Assembly (NCBI RefSeq): GCF_014649015.1
Contig: NZ_BMSF01000017.1
Span: 1 to 64,000, forward strand
Source: Streptomyces narbonensis
Lineage (GTDB): Bacteria > Actinomycetota > Actinomycetes > Streptomycetales > Streptomycetaceae
Length of the DNA stretch: 64,000 nt
Reading direction: 5' to 3'
Numbering within the stretch: the first letter of the stretch is position 1; every line of letters begins with the position of its first letter. Both the position numbers and the translations under genes were made by a program. The notes under the pieces are model-generated. The model saw only the letters and a program-made list of their open reading frames with translations. It did not search any database and was not told the DNA's origin. Shown in pieces: positions 31,404-39,216 of this stretch.

Positions 31404-32173
31404 CCGCGTTCACCCCACACGCTCCGGACCAGCGTGGTCAGATCGGGAACGACGAGGTCGGCGCCCTTCTCCCGCAGGAGGGCAGTGGTGCTCCGCTGCG
31501 AGGTGCGGTCGATTCCGACGACGAGGCCGAAGCCACCGCGGCGTCCTGCCTCGACTCCGGCGAGTGCGTCCTCGATGACTGCGCTCTCTTGCGGGCGACT
31601 GCCCAGGAGGGCGGCGGCCCGCAGGAACAGTGCGGGATCCGGCTTGCCGGCGAGGCCGAGCCCGGCGGCGTCCGCGCCGTCCACGATCACCGCGAGGAGA
31701 CCGGCGAGCCCGGCGGCACGGATCAGTGTCCGGGCGTGCCGCGAGGCGGAGACGGCTGCACATGGCACGCCCGCCGTGCGCAAAGCCGTCAGGGCGGGCC
31801 TCACGTCGGCGAAGGCCGTGACGCCTTGTGTACGCAGCAGATCGAGGAACGCCCGTTCCTTGTGTGCCGCGACGGCCCAGACCGTGCCGTGGCCGGGGGC
31901 GTCGTGGGGCTCTCCCGATGGGAGGTGAAGGCCGCGGGCGGTGAGGAAGGCCTCGGCGCCGTCGTACCGGGACCTTCCGTCGACGAGCCGACGGTATTCG
32001 GCGTCCGCATCGAAGGGAGGCTGTGTTCCGTTGTCGGGCGCCAGCCGGTCGAGGCAGGCGTCGAAAGCGCTCTTCCACGCCGCCGCGTGCACGACGGCGG
32101 AGTCGAGCAGAACACCGTCGGTGTCGAGAACGACACTCTCCGGCGGCCGAGAGCCCGAGCCTCGGCCGTTCAT
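31400..32173 (-). CDS. HAD-superfamily hydrolase, beta-phosphoglucomutase-like
   Basis: A 257-residue HAD protein: motif I VVLDTDGVLLDSAVVHAAAW (DTD where most beta-PGMs have DMD), a cap domain, motif II CAAVSASRHARTLIRAAGLA, the motif III lysine in GLAGKPDPALFLRAAALLGS, and motif IV VIEDALAGVEAGRRGGFGLV. These are all the residues needed for phosphotransfer. Position directly between alcohol dehydrogenase and GH65 genes, with 4-bp (downstream) and 1-bp (upstream) overlaps, supports beta-phosphoglucomutase working with the phosphorylase; phosphatase activity on another sugar phosphate is possible. Confidence 0.85.
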   Translation of the reverse strand: MNGRGSGSRPPESVVLDTDGVLLDSAVVHAAAWKSAFDACLDRLAPDNGTQPPFDADAEYRRLVDGRSRYDGAEAFLTARGLHLPSGEPHDAPGHGTVWAVAAHKERAFLDLLRTQGVTAFADVRPALTALRTAGVPCAAVSASRHARTLIRAAGLAGLLAVIVDGADAAGLGLAGKPDPALFLRAAALLGSRPQESAVIEDALAGVEAGRRGGFGLVVGIDRTSQRSTTALLREKGADLVVPDLTTLVRSVWGERG

Positions 32174-33252
32174 CAGGCCGCCGACGTGTCGGGGAGGCTC
32201 ACGGCTGTGTGCTGCGGGCCTCCCAGCGCGACCTTGATGGCGCCGGTCTCGGCCGCGCGGCCGAAGACGTCGTACGCCTCCTCCATCTCTCCCAGTTCGA
32301 ACCGGTGGGTGAGCAGTGCTGCCGACGGCAGCCGCCCCGCGGCCATCATGCGCAGCAGCATGGGTGTGGACGAGGTGTCCACGAGACCGGTGGTGATCGT
32401 GACGTCCTTGATCCACAGGTCTTCGAGGTGAAGCGTCGCGGACTCGCCGTGGACTCCGATGTTGGCGACCGTGCCGCCTGGTCGGACCATGCGCGTGCAC
32501 ATCTCGAACGCCTCCGGAACACCGACGGCCTCCATGACGACGTCGGCGCCGAGTCCGTCGGTCAGATCCGCGACGAGCTGCTCGGGGCCTTCCCCGGCGT
32601 TCACGGTGGCGTCCGCGCCGAGGGAACGGGCAGCGCTCAGCCGGGACTCGGCGAGGTCGACGGCGACGATACGGCCGGGGCTGTAGAGGCCCGCCGTGAT
32701 GACGGCGGCGAGGCCGATGGGGCCCGCGCCGACCACGACCACCGTGTCGGCGGGGTGCACCGCCCCGTTCAGGACCCCGACCTCGTAGGCGGTGGGGAAG
32801 ATGTCGGCGAGCAGAACGGCGTCGGCGCTGTCGATCGCGTCCGGAAGCGGGTGGACCGACAGGTCGGCGAAGGGCACCCGGACGTACTCGGCCTGGGTGC
32901 CGTCGACGGTGTGGCCGAGGATCCAGCCGCCTCCGCCCCGGCACTGTCCGTAGCGGCTCTCACGGCAGAAGCGGCACCTTCCGCAGGCCGTGATGCAGGA
33001 GACCAGGACGCGGTCGCCCGCCCGTACCGTGCGGACGTCGCCCCCGGTCTCGACCACCGTGCCGACCGCCTCGTGTCCGAGGACCCGGCCGGGCGTCACC
33101 TCGGGGAGGTCGCCCTTCAGGATGTGCAGGTCCGTGCCGCAGATGGTGACGGCGTCGACCCGCACGATCGCGTCGGCGGGATCCTCGACGACCGGGTCCG
33201 GTACGTCGTTCCAGGCGATCTGTCCGGTGCCCTGGAAGACGAGTGCCTTCAT
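32173..33252 (-). CDS. zinc-dependent medium-chain alcohol dehydrogenase
   Basis: A 359-residue MDR enzyme. Catalytic zinc: Cys in ICGTDLHILKGDLPEVTPGR and His-Glu in LGHEAVGTVVETG; structural zinc: four cysteines in ITACGRCRFCRESRYGQC; NAD Rossmann motif VVVGAGPIGLAAVITAG with Asp after the second strand (IVAVDLAES), so NAD rather than NADP. Substrates could be ethanol or a secondary alcohol; it would regenerate NAD+ under low oxygen. ATG 33252 starts a three-gene minus operon (ADH, HAD, GH65). An OsdR-like box lies 77 bp upstream in the divergent promoter shared with the beta-CASP gene. The OsdR cluster of S. coelicolor also includes an alcohol dehydrogenase. Confidence 0.9.
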   Translation of the reverse strand: MKALVFQGTGQIAWNDVPDPVVEDPADAIVRVDAVTICGTDLHILKGDLPEVTPGRVLGHEAVGTVVETGGDVRTVRAGDRVLVSCITACGRCRFCRESRYGQCRGGGGWILGHTVDGTQAEYVRVPFADLSVHPLPDAIDSADAVLLADIFPTAYEVGVLNGAVHPADTVVVVGAGPIGLAAVITAGLYSPGRIVAVDLAESRLSAARSLGADATVNAGEGPEQLVADLTDGLGADVVMEAVGVPEAFEMCTRMVRPGGTVANIGVHGESATLHLEDLWIKDVTITTGLVDTSSTPMLLRMMAAGRLPSAALLTHRFELGEMEEAYDVFGRAAETGAIKVALGGPQHTAVSLPDTSAA

Positions 33253-33328
33253 GGCGCCCACCCACTTCCCGTCGCGATTCGCCGCGGTCCTCGTCCACCA
33301 GGCTCCGTCCGGCATTCGGGAGACGCAT

Positions 33329-33342
33329 GGGCCGGTCGGCCC
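33329..33342. promoter_or_regulatory. candidate OsdR/DevR box, divergent ADH and beta-CASP promoters
   Basis: GGGCCGGTCGGCCC, perfect 6-bp arms around GT, in the 176-bp gap between two divergent units. It is 77 bp from the ADH start and 86 bp from the beta-CASP start, so one site could serve both. Confidence 0.6.
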
Positions 33343-33428
33343 CCCGTTGTGCCCGTACGGACTCTCGGGGCGGGCCGGGTCAGGATGCGAGGGTGGAGAC
33401 CGGTACACGTTCCGAAGGAGGAACGGCC

Positions 33429-34802
33429 ATGTCCGAGGCATCCCCGAATCCCGCTCCCACGCCCCCGCGGCCGGCCCTGCTCAGTTTCCTGGGTGGCGTG
33501 GGGACAGTCACCGGCAGCAAGTTCCTGGTCGAGAGCGACCATGCGCGGATCCTCCTCGACTGCGGTCTCTTCCAGGGTTTCGCGAAGCTGCGGCACCGCA
33601 ACTGGGAGCGCTTCGCCCGCGACGCCGCGGACGTGGACGCCGTGGTCGTCACCCATGCCCACCTGGACCACTGCGGCTATCTGCCCCGCCTGGTGCGGCA
33701 GGGCTTCCGGGGACCGATCCTGACCAGCGCCCACACCGCCCGGCACGCCAACGCACACGGCTGGTCCAAGCACCGCCCGGCCAAGCCGCTCTACGACGAC
33801 TCGGACGTCGAGAAGACCCTGGCGTTCTTCGACCCCGTGGCCGTCGGCGAGGACGTGGAGATCATGGCCGGCACCCGGCTCACTCTCCATCACGGCGGAC
33901 ACATCCTCGGCTCTGCATGGGCCCACCTCACCCTGGAGGACGGCCACACCCTGGCCACCTCCGGGGACCTGGGCCGCCCGGGGCACCCGCTGCTGCGGCC
34001 GCCGGAGCCGTTCTCGGGCGCCGACGTACTCCTCATGGAGTCCACCTACGGCGACCGGCACCACGACCAGGAGTCCGCCAGGTCGGAGTTCGCCTCCGTC
34101 ATCGCACGTGCCCTCGCGCGGAACGGCACCGTCGTCATCCCGGCCTTCGCGATCGACCGGACCGAGATCGTCCTGCACGAACTGGGCCGCCTGCGCGACA
34201 CGGGCGTCCTGCCTCGTTCGGTCCCCGTGTACGTGGACAGCCCCATGGCCCTTGCCGCGCTGGACGTCTACCAGGACGCCGTACGCGAGCACTCCGCCGA
34301 GCTGCGGCCCGAGATCCTCGCACGGGGCGAGGGCGCGCTGAGCCCGGAACCGTTCCTCGCGGCACGCACGGTGCAGGAGTCCATCGACATCAACAGCACG
34401 CACGGGCCCGCCGTGATCGTCTCCTCGGCCGGCATGGCCACCGGCGGCCGGGTCCTGCACCACCTCCACCGTCTTCTCCCGGACCCGCGCAACGCCGTGG
34501 TCGTGGTCGGCTTCGCCGCTGCGGGGACCCGGGCCCGGGACCTCGTGGACGGGGTCCGGACGCTGAAGATGTTCGGCGAGTACGTGCCCGTACGGGCCGA
34601 GATCGCCGACGTACCCCACTTCTCGGCCCATGCCGACGCGGGGCAGATCATCGACTGGCTCCGTGGCGCTCCTCCCCCGCACACCACCTACCTGGTCCAC
34701 GGCGAGCCGGCGGCGTCCGATTCGCTGCGCGACCGCATCGATCGCGAACTGGGCTGGACGGCCGTCGTGCCCCGCTCCGGTGAGGCCGTCCTGGTCCGCT
34801 GA
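33429..34802 (+). CDS. MBL-fold beta-CASP nuclease (RNA-processing type)
   Basis: A 457-residue metallo-beta-lactamase-fold protein. SFLGGVGTVTGSKFLVES opens the fold; the zinc motif HAHLDHCGYLPRLVRQG (HxHxDH) follows near residue 75; then HHGGHILGSAW, SGDLGR, and the beta-CASP insert with VVIPAFAIDRTEIVLHELGR and ITS-like VIVSSAGMATGGRVLHHL; the final His is in FSAHADAGQI. Proteins of this CPSF/RNase J-related group cut RNA. In a dormancy context it could adjust RNA turnover. GGAGG lies 7 nt before ATG 33429. A CBS-BON gene follows 34 bp downstream. Confidence 0.9.
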   Translation: MSEASPNPAPTPPRPALLSFLGGVGTVTGSKFLVESDHARILLDCGLFQGFAKLRHRNWERFARDAADVDAVVVTHAHLDHCGYLPRLVRQGFRGPILTSAHTARHANAHGWSKHRPAKPLYDDSDVEKTLAFFDPVAVGEDVEIMAGTRLTLHHGGHILGSAWAHLTLEDGHTLATSGDLGRPGHPLLRPPEPFSGADVLLMESTYGDRHHDQESARSEFASVIARALARNGTVVIPAFAIDRTEIVLHELGRLRDTGVLPRSVPVYVDSPMALAALDVYQDAVREHSAELRPEILARGEGALSPEPFLAARTVQESIDINSTHGPAVIVSSAGMATGGRVLHHLHRLLPDPRNAVVVVGFAAAGTRARDLVDGVRTLKMFGEYVPVRAEIADVPHFSAHADAGQIIDWLRGAPPPHTTYLVHGEPAASDSLRDRIDRELGWTAVVPRSGEAVLVR

Positions 34803-34836
34803 CACGGGCCTTCGGCCCCGGTGAGGAGAGAGAGCC

Positions 34837-35490
34837 ATGTCGTCCCAGCCGTTCACCGTCGCCGACGTGATGACCAAGAAGGTCGTCGCCGTCCGGCCCG
34901 GCGCGGAGTTCAAGGAGATCGTCACCGCCATGGAGCGGTGGAACGTGACGGCCGTACCGGTCGTCGAGGGCGAGGGCCGCGTCGTCGGGGTGGTCTCCGA
35001 GGCCGATCTGCTTCTCAAGGAGGAGTTCCACGACCACCGCCTCGGTCTCGTCGAACAGATGCGACGGCTCGGCGCCACGGCCAAGGCCGGTTCCCGCCGG
35101 GCCGAGGACCTGATGACCTCGCCCGCCGTGACCGTCGCTCCCGAGGCGTCCCTGCCCCGGGCCGCCCGCCTCATGGCCTCCCACCACGTCAAGCGGCTGC
35201 CGGTCGTCGGGACGAGCGGAACGATCCAGGGGATCGTGAGCCGGTCCGACCTCCTCAAGGTCTTCCTCCGCCCGGACGCGGATCTCGCCGCCGACGTGCG
35301 CCGCGACGTCGTCGAGCGCGTTTTCCCCCTCTCTCAGCGCCGGGTCGACGTCCGCGTCGACGCGGGAGTCGTGACGCTGTCCGGCCAGGTCCACGACAGC
35401 GCGCTCATCCCGCTTGCCGCCCGCCTGGCCCGCGCCGTCGAAGGCGTGGTGGACGTACGGTGCGAGCTCACCGCCGGCGGCGGGACGTAG
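34837..35490 (+). CDS. CBS domain pair plus BON domain protein
   Basis: A 217-residue protein. CBS1 about 8-66 (VADVMTKKVVAVRPGAEFKE, VVEGEGRVVGVVSEADLLLK), a 25-residue linker (HDHRLGLVEQMRRLGATAKA), CBS2 about 92-145 (LMTSPAVTVAPEASLPRAAR, RLPVVGTSGTIQGIVSRSDL), BON about 155-212 (VDVRVDAGVVTLSGQVHDSA). It is most like the protein at 19538. It stands between the beta-CASP nuclease and the nicotinate phosphoribosyltransferase genes, 34 and 51 bp from them, so it probably belongs to one transcript with both. Confidence 0.9.
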   Translation: MSSQPFTVADVMTKKVVAVRPGAEFKEIVTAMERWNVTAVPVVEGEGRVVGVVSEADLLLKEEFHDHRLGLVEQMRRLGATAKAGSRRAEDLMTSPAVTVAPEASLPRAARLMASHHVKRLPVVGTSGTIQGIVSRSDLLKVFLRPDADLAADVRRDVVERVFPLSQRRVDVRVDAGVVTLSGQVHDSALIPLAARLARAVEGVVDVRCELTAGGGT

Positions 35491-35541
35491 CCTTCCGGCC
35501 GTTGCGGTGCAGATCATGGATCCGCCGCGCATGCTCGAAGC

Positions 35542-36876
35542 ATGTCCCAGGTGACCAGCACCGACCTGTACGAGGTCACGATGGCGCTCTCGTACCTGCG
35601 GGAGGACATGCGGGCACCGGCCACCTTCAGCCTCTTCGTCCGCGACCTCCCCCCGGAACGCGGGTTCCTCGTCGCGGCGGGGCTCGAGCCGGCCCTCGAC
35701 TACCTGGCCCACTTCCTGGTGGGCCGCTCCGACGTCCTGGAGTTCGCCGAGGCGCTGCGTCGGCCGATCGAGGACGTGGAACCGCTGCGTGGCCTGTCGT
35801 TCGACGGCGAGGTCCGCGCCGTGCCCGAAGGACGGCTCGTCCTCGCAGGTGAGCCGCTGCTGGAAGTCACCGCGCCCCTGCCGCAGGCCCAGCTCGTGGA
35901 GACGTACCTGCTGTCCCTCGTCTGCCACCAGACGGCGGTCGCCTCCAAGGCGGCGCGGTGTGTGCTCGCCGCCGCGGGCCGGCCCCTGGTGGACTTCTCC
36001 CTGCGCCGGAACCACGGACCAGAGGCCGGCATGCAGGCCGCGCGCCTCTGCGCCCTGGTCGGCTTCGCAGGCACCAGCAACGTCGCCGCCGCCACCCGGT
36101 ACGGCATTCCCGCATCCGGCACCATGGCCCACTCCTACATCGAGACCTTCGCCTCGGAGGAGGACGCCTTCCGTGCCTTCGCCCGAACCCATCCGGGCCC
36201 CGTGACCTTCCTGGTCGACACGTACGACAGCGATCGCGGGGTCGCGACGGCCGCGCGCGTCCTCAGTGACTTGCGGCTCGGCCCGGGGTGCGGAATCCGC
36301 CTCGACAGCGGCGATCTCGGCGCGCTCGCCCAGCGCGCCCGTGCCGCACTCGACGCGGCGGGGCTGAGAGACGTGCAGATCATCGCGAGCGGCGGCCTCG
36401 ACGAGTACGCCGTCGCCACGCTCGTACGGGACGGGGCACCCATCGACGTCTTCGCCGTGGGGACGAAAGTCGGCACGGCCGCCGACGCCCCGTATCTGGA
36501 CGCGGCGTACAAGCTGGTCGAGTACGACGGCCGGCCCGTCATGAAGCTCTCGTCGGCGAAGGTGACGTCCCCCGCCCCGAAGCAGGTGTTCCGCGACCCC
36601 GGCCTCCGCGACGTCATCAGCCTGGCGAACGAGGAGCCACCCGAGGGCACGGAGCCCCTGCTGCGGACCGTGATGCGCGGCGGCCTCCGCACGGAACCAC
36701 CCGACACCCTGGCAGCCGCCCACGACCGCTTCGAGGCCGACATCGCCGCACTGCCGGAGGTCGCGCGCCGCATCGAGGCCCCTGCGCCACCGGTGCCGGT
36801 CGCGTCGACCCGGCTGTCGGCTCTGACGACCGTCGTGCGACACCGGATCGAAGCACGGACACAAGCCGGGCAGTAG
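35542..36876 (+). CDS. pncB: nicotinate phosphoribosyltransferase
   Basis: A 444-residue protein of the PncB family, which makes nicotinate mononucleotide from nicotinate and PRPP with ATP, the first step of NAD salvage. Signatures: DLYEVTMALSYLRE at the N-terminus, DFSLRRNHGPEAGMQAARLC (the position of the family's phosphorylated His), FAGTSNVAAATRYGIPASGT, GIRLDSGDLGALAQRARAAL and AVGTKVGTAADAPYLDAAYK. M. tuberculosis has two PncB genes and the DosR-controlled one (Rv0573c, pncB2) is the dormancy copy, so this location fits. No close OsdR-like box; it may be read from the beta-CASP promoter. Confidence 0.93.
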   Translation: MSQVTSTDLYEVTMALSYLREDMRAPATFSLFVRDLPPERGFLVAAGLEPALDYLAHFLVGRSDVLEFAEALRRPIEDVEPLRGLSFDGEVRAVPEGRLVLAGEPLLEVTAPLPQAQLVETYLLSLVCHQTAVASKAARCVLAAAGRPLVDFSLRRNHGPEAGMQAARLCALVGFAGTSNVAAATRYGIPASGTMAHSYIETFASEEDAFRAFARTHPGPVTFLVDTYDSDRGVATAARVLSDLRLGPGCGIRLDSGDLGALAQRARAALDAAGLRDVQIIASGGLDEYAVATLVRDGAPIDVFAVGTKVGTAADAPYLDAAYKLVEYDGRPVMKLSSAKVTSPAPKQVFRDPGLRDVISLANEEPPEGTEPLLRTVMRGGLRTEPPDTLAAAHDRFEADIAALPEVARRIEAPAPPVPVASTRLSALTTVVRHRIEARTQAGQ

Positions 36877-36990
36877 CACCGCACGCATCCGGCGAAGGGT
36901 GCGCCCGAAGGGGCGAGCGGGCGCCGCCAGGGGGCTGAGATCGAAGCGGGAGGGCGGGACCCCGTCGCTGCTCGTGGGAAGAGTGCCGGG

Positions 36991-37902
36991 ATGACCTGGC
37001 TTGCGACGCCCGCGGGCGCTGTCCTGGTGCTGTTCATCCTCCGGGACGTGTTCCATACCCTTTGGCACCCGACCCGCCACGGAGGTCTGAGCAGGCTCGT
37101 GATGGTGTCGTTGTGGTGGCTGTCCCCCCGCCTCGGCAAGCGTCGGCGGTCGGCCGGGATCGCAGGCCCTCTCGGCATGGTGGCGGTCGTCGCCGTATGG
37201 GCGCTGACCGTGGCCGTGGGATGGGGGCTCATCTACTGGCCCCATATGCCGGAGGAGTTCTCGTACGCGGCGGGGCTCGTCCCGTCCGAACACGCGGGCC
37301 CGCTGGACGCCCTCTACATCTCGCTCGTCACCCTGGCCACGCTCGGCCTCGGCGACATCGCGCCGGCCTCCGGATGGCTGCGCGTACTCGCCCCCATGGA
37401 GGCCCTCGTGGGCTTCGTCCTGCTGTCGGCGACCGTCGCCTGGATCCTCGGCATCTACCCGGCGCTGGCCCGCCGCAGAGCACTGGCGCTGCGGCTTTCG
37501 CACGTGCGCCGCAGCCGGGCCACCGCTCAGGCCCTCGACTCCGACGGCGGCGCCGCTCTCCTGGACGGTCTCGCCTCGGCCCTCTCGACCGTCACGGTCG
37601 ACTTCCTGCAGTACGCCGAGTCGTACTACTTCCACGACGGGGACGAGAACACGTCCCTGCCCCGGCAGCTCCGCTACGCCCTGGGCCTCGCGGACCAGGC
37701 CGACGCCGCGCATCACCCGGACGTCAGGCTCTCCGCTTCGGTACTGCGCGGCGCACTGGAAGACCTGGCAGTCGTGCTCGACGAGAGGTTCCTGCGCACG
37801 GGCGAGGGACCCGATCGGGTGTTCGCGGCCTACGCCGACGACCACGGGCAACCCCAGGGGCCGGACGGCCCTCCCCAGGACGGCGCCGGCGGGCGATCCT
37901 GA
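36991..37902 (+). CDS. potassium-channel-like membrane protein
   Basis: A 303-residue protein with an N-terminal helix (AGAVLVLFILRDVFHTLWHP), a second helix (MVAVVAVWALTVAVGWGLIY), a pore region with ISLVTLATLGLGDIAPASG, and an inner helix (EALVGFVLLSATVAWILGIY). TLGLGDI replaces the usual TVGYGD filter, so ion selectivity may be altered. The C-terminal 150 residues are cytoplasmic, helical and without a recognised RCK or cyclic-nucleotide domain. It follows the pncB gene by 114 bp and precedes a CBS gene by 43 bp; CBS proteins often gate channels, so a partnership is possible. Confidence 0.8.
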   Translation: MTWLATPAGAVLVLFILRDVFHTLWHPTRHGGLSRLVMVSLWWLSPRLGKRRRSAGIAGPLGMVAVVAVWALTVAVGWGLIYWPHMPEEFSYAAGLVPSEHAGPLDALYISLVTLATLGLGDIAPASGWLRVLAPMEALVGFVLLSATVAWILGIYPALARRRALALRLSHVRRSRATAQALDSDGGAALLDGLASALSTVTVDFLQYAESYYFHDGDENTSLPRQLRYALGLADQADAAHHPDVRLSASVLRGALEDLAVVLDERFLRTGEGPDRVFAAYADDHGQPQGPDGPPQDGAGGRS

Positions 37903-37945
37903 ACGTGGGGGGCCGCCGGTGGAACGCACGAGAAGGTGACGAGCG

Positions 37946-38542
37946 ATGAGGCACCGCAGCGTCGCGGATCTGATGACACCCACGGCGGTCAGCGTCGTGC
38001 CGGACACGACGTTCAAGGAGATCGCACGACTCCTGGACGAGTTCGACATCACCGCGGTGTGCGTGGTGGACGAGTCGAACCGCCCGTTGGGCGTGGTCTC
38101 GGAAGCGGACCTGGTACGCCGTCGTGCCGCCGGGGCCGGGCTCGACACCGCGGGCGCCCTCATGTCGAGTCCCGCCGTCGTCGCCCGCCCCGAGTGGAGC
38201 GTCGTGCGCGCCGCACGAGTGATGGAACGGGCGAGGGTCAAGCGCCTGCCCGTCGTCGACGAGGACGAACGCCTCCTGGGTGTGCTCAGCCGGAGCGACC
38301 TCGTCCAGCTCTTCCTGCGCCGGGACCGGGCGATCCAGGAGGAGATCGTCGAAGACGTGGCCACCCACACCCTGAGGTTGAGCCCGTCGGCCCTCTCGGT
38401 GGAGGTCGTGGACGGCCTGGTCACCCTCAGCGGTACGGTCCGCCGCCGCAGCCTCGTTCCGGTGCTCCTCAGACTCTGCAACAGCGTCGACGGTGTCGTG
38501 GGGGTCGTCGACCGGCTCGGGTACGAAGACGACGACCTGTAG
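37946..38542 (+). CDS. CBS domain pair plus BON domain protein
   Basis: A 198-residue protein. CBS1 about 6-60 (VADLMTPTAVSVVPDTTFKE, VVDESNRPLGVVSEADLVRR), CBS2 about 70-125 (LMSSPAVVARPEWSVVRAAR, RLPVVDEDERLLGVLSRSDL), BON about 135-190 (LSVEVVDGLVTLSGTVRRRS). It is the most compact of the CBS-BON set because the linker between CBS domains is short. It sits between the channel-like gene and the DUF4389 membrane protein gene (14 bp before the latter), so its sensor role may concern membrane transport. Confidence 0.9.
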   Translation: MRHRSVADLMTPTAVSVVPDTTFKEIARLLDEFDITAVCVVDESNRPLGVVSEADLVRRRAAGAGLDTAGALMSSPAVVARPEWSVVRAARVMERARVKRLPVVDEDERLLGVLSRSDLVQLFLRRDRAIQEEIVEDVATHTLRLSPSALSVEVVDGLVTLSGTVRRRSLVPVLLRLCNSVDGVVGVVDRLGYEDDDL

Positions 38543-38556
38543 AGGAAGTGACCATC

Positions 38557-39216
38557 ATGGAAACGCGACGCGGCTCCTACCCCGCGGTGACGGTGACGGC
38601 CGAGCTCGACAAGCCACTGTCGCGCTGGCTGTGGCTGGTCAAGTGGATCCTGACGATCCCGCACTGGATCGTGCTGATCTTCCTCTGGATCGCCTTCTTC
38701 GTGGTGACGGTCATCGCGTTCTTCGCCATCCTCTTCACCGAGCGCTTCCCACGGGGTCTGTTCGACTTCAACCTGGGCGTGCTCCGCTGGTCCTGGCGCG
38801 TCTCGTACTACTCGTACGGTGCACTCGGCACCGACCGCTACCCGCCCTTCAGTCTGGGCCCCGAACCCGACTACCCGGCCCGGCTCGACATCGCCTACCC
38901 GGAGCGGCTCTCCCGCTCGCTGGTCCTGGTCAAGTGGTGGCTGCTCGCCATCCCCCAGTACCTCGTGATCGCCTTCTTCACCAGCGGCATGCACGCAGGA
39001 TGGTGGAGCAGCGGACTGATCACCCTGCTCACGCTCATCGCGGGCTTCGCCGTGACCTTCACCGAGAAATACCCCCGTGATCTGTTCGCCCTGATCGTCG
39101 GCCTCAACCGCTGGGTCCTGCGCGTCGCCGCCTACGCGAGCCTCATGACGGACGCGTACCCGCCCTTCCGCCTCGACCAGGGCGGTCACGAACCGGAGAC
39201 GGCCGACGCCCGCTGA
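38557..39216 (+). CDS. DUF4389 membrane protein
   Basis: A 219-residue membrane protein with repeated halves, typical of DUF4389. The first half has LVKWILTIPHWIVLIFLWIA and FAILFTERFPRGLFDFNLGV; the second has LVKWWLLAIPQYLVIAFFTS and FAVTFTEKYPRDLFALIVGL, each followed by an aromatic-rich segment ending in YPPF. Four main hydrophobic segments are visible. Function is unknown, though members recur in actinobacterial stress loci. It lies 14 bp after a CBS gene. Its 3-prime end overlaps by 31 bp, tail to tail, the convergent P-type ATPase gene. Confidence 0.85.
   Translation: METRRGSYPAVTVTAELDKPLSRWLWLVKWILTIPHWIVLIFLWIAFFVVTVIAFFAILFTERFPRGLFDFNLGVLRWSWRVSYYSYGALGTDRYPPFSLGPEPDYPARLDIAYPERLSRSLVLVKWWLLAIPQYLVIAFFTSGMHAGWWSSGLITLLTLIAGFAVTFTEKYPRDLFALIVGLNRWVLRVAAYASLMTDAYPPFRLDQGGHEPETADAR

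Noticed and set aside
34806..34818. GGGCC-TTC-GGCCC palindrome between the beta-CASP gene and a CBS gene
   Set aside because: Resembles the OsdR-like box but has shorter arms, a 3-bp centre, and lies inside a 34-bp intercistronic gap; more likely a small hairpin.
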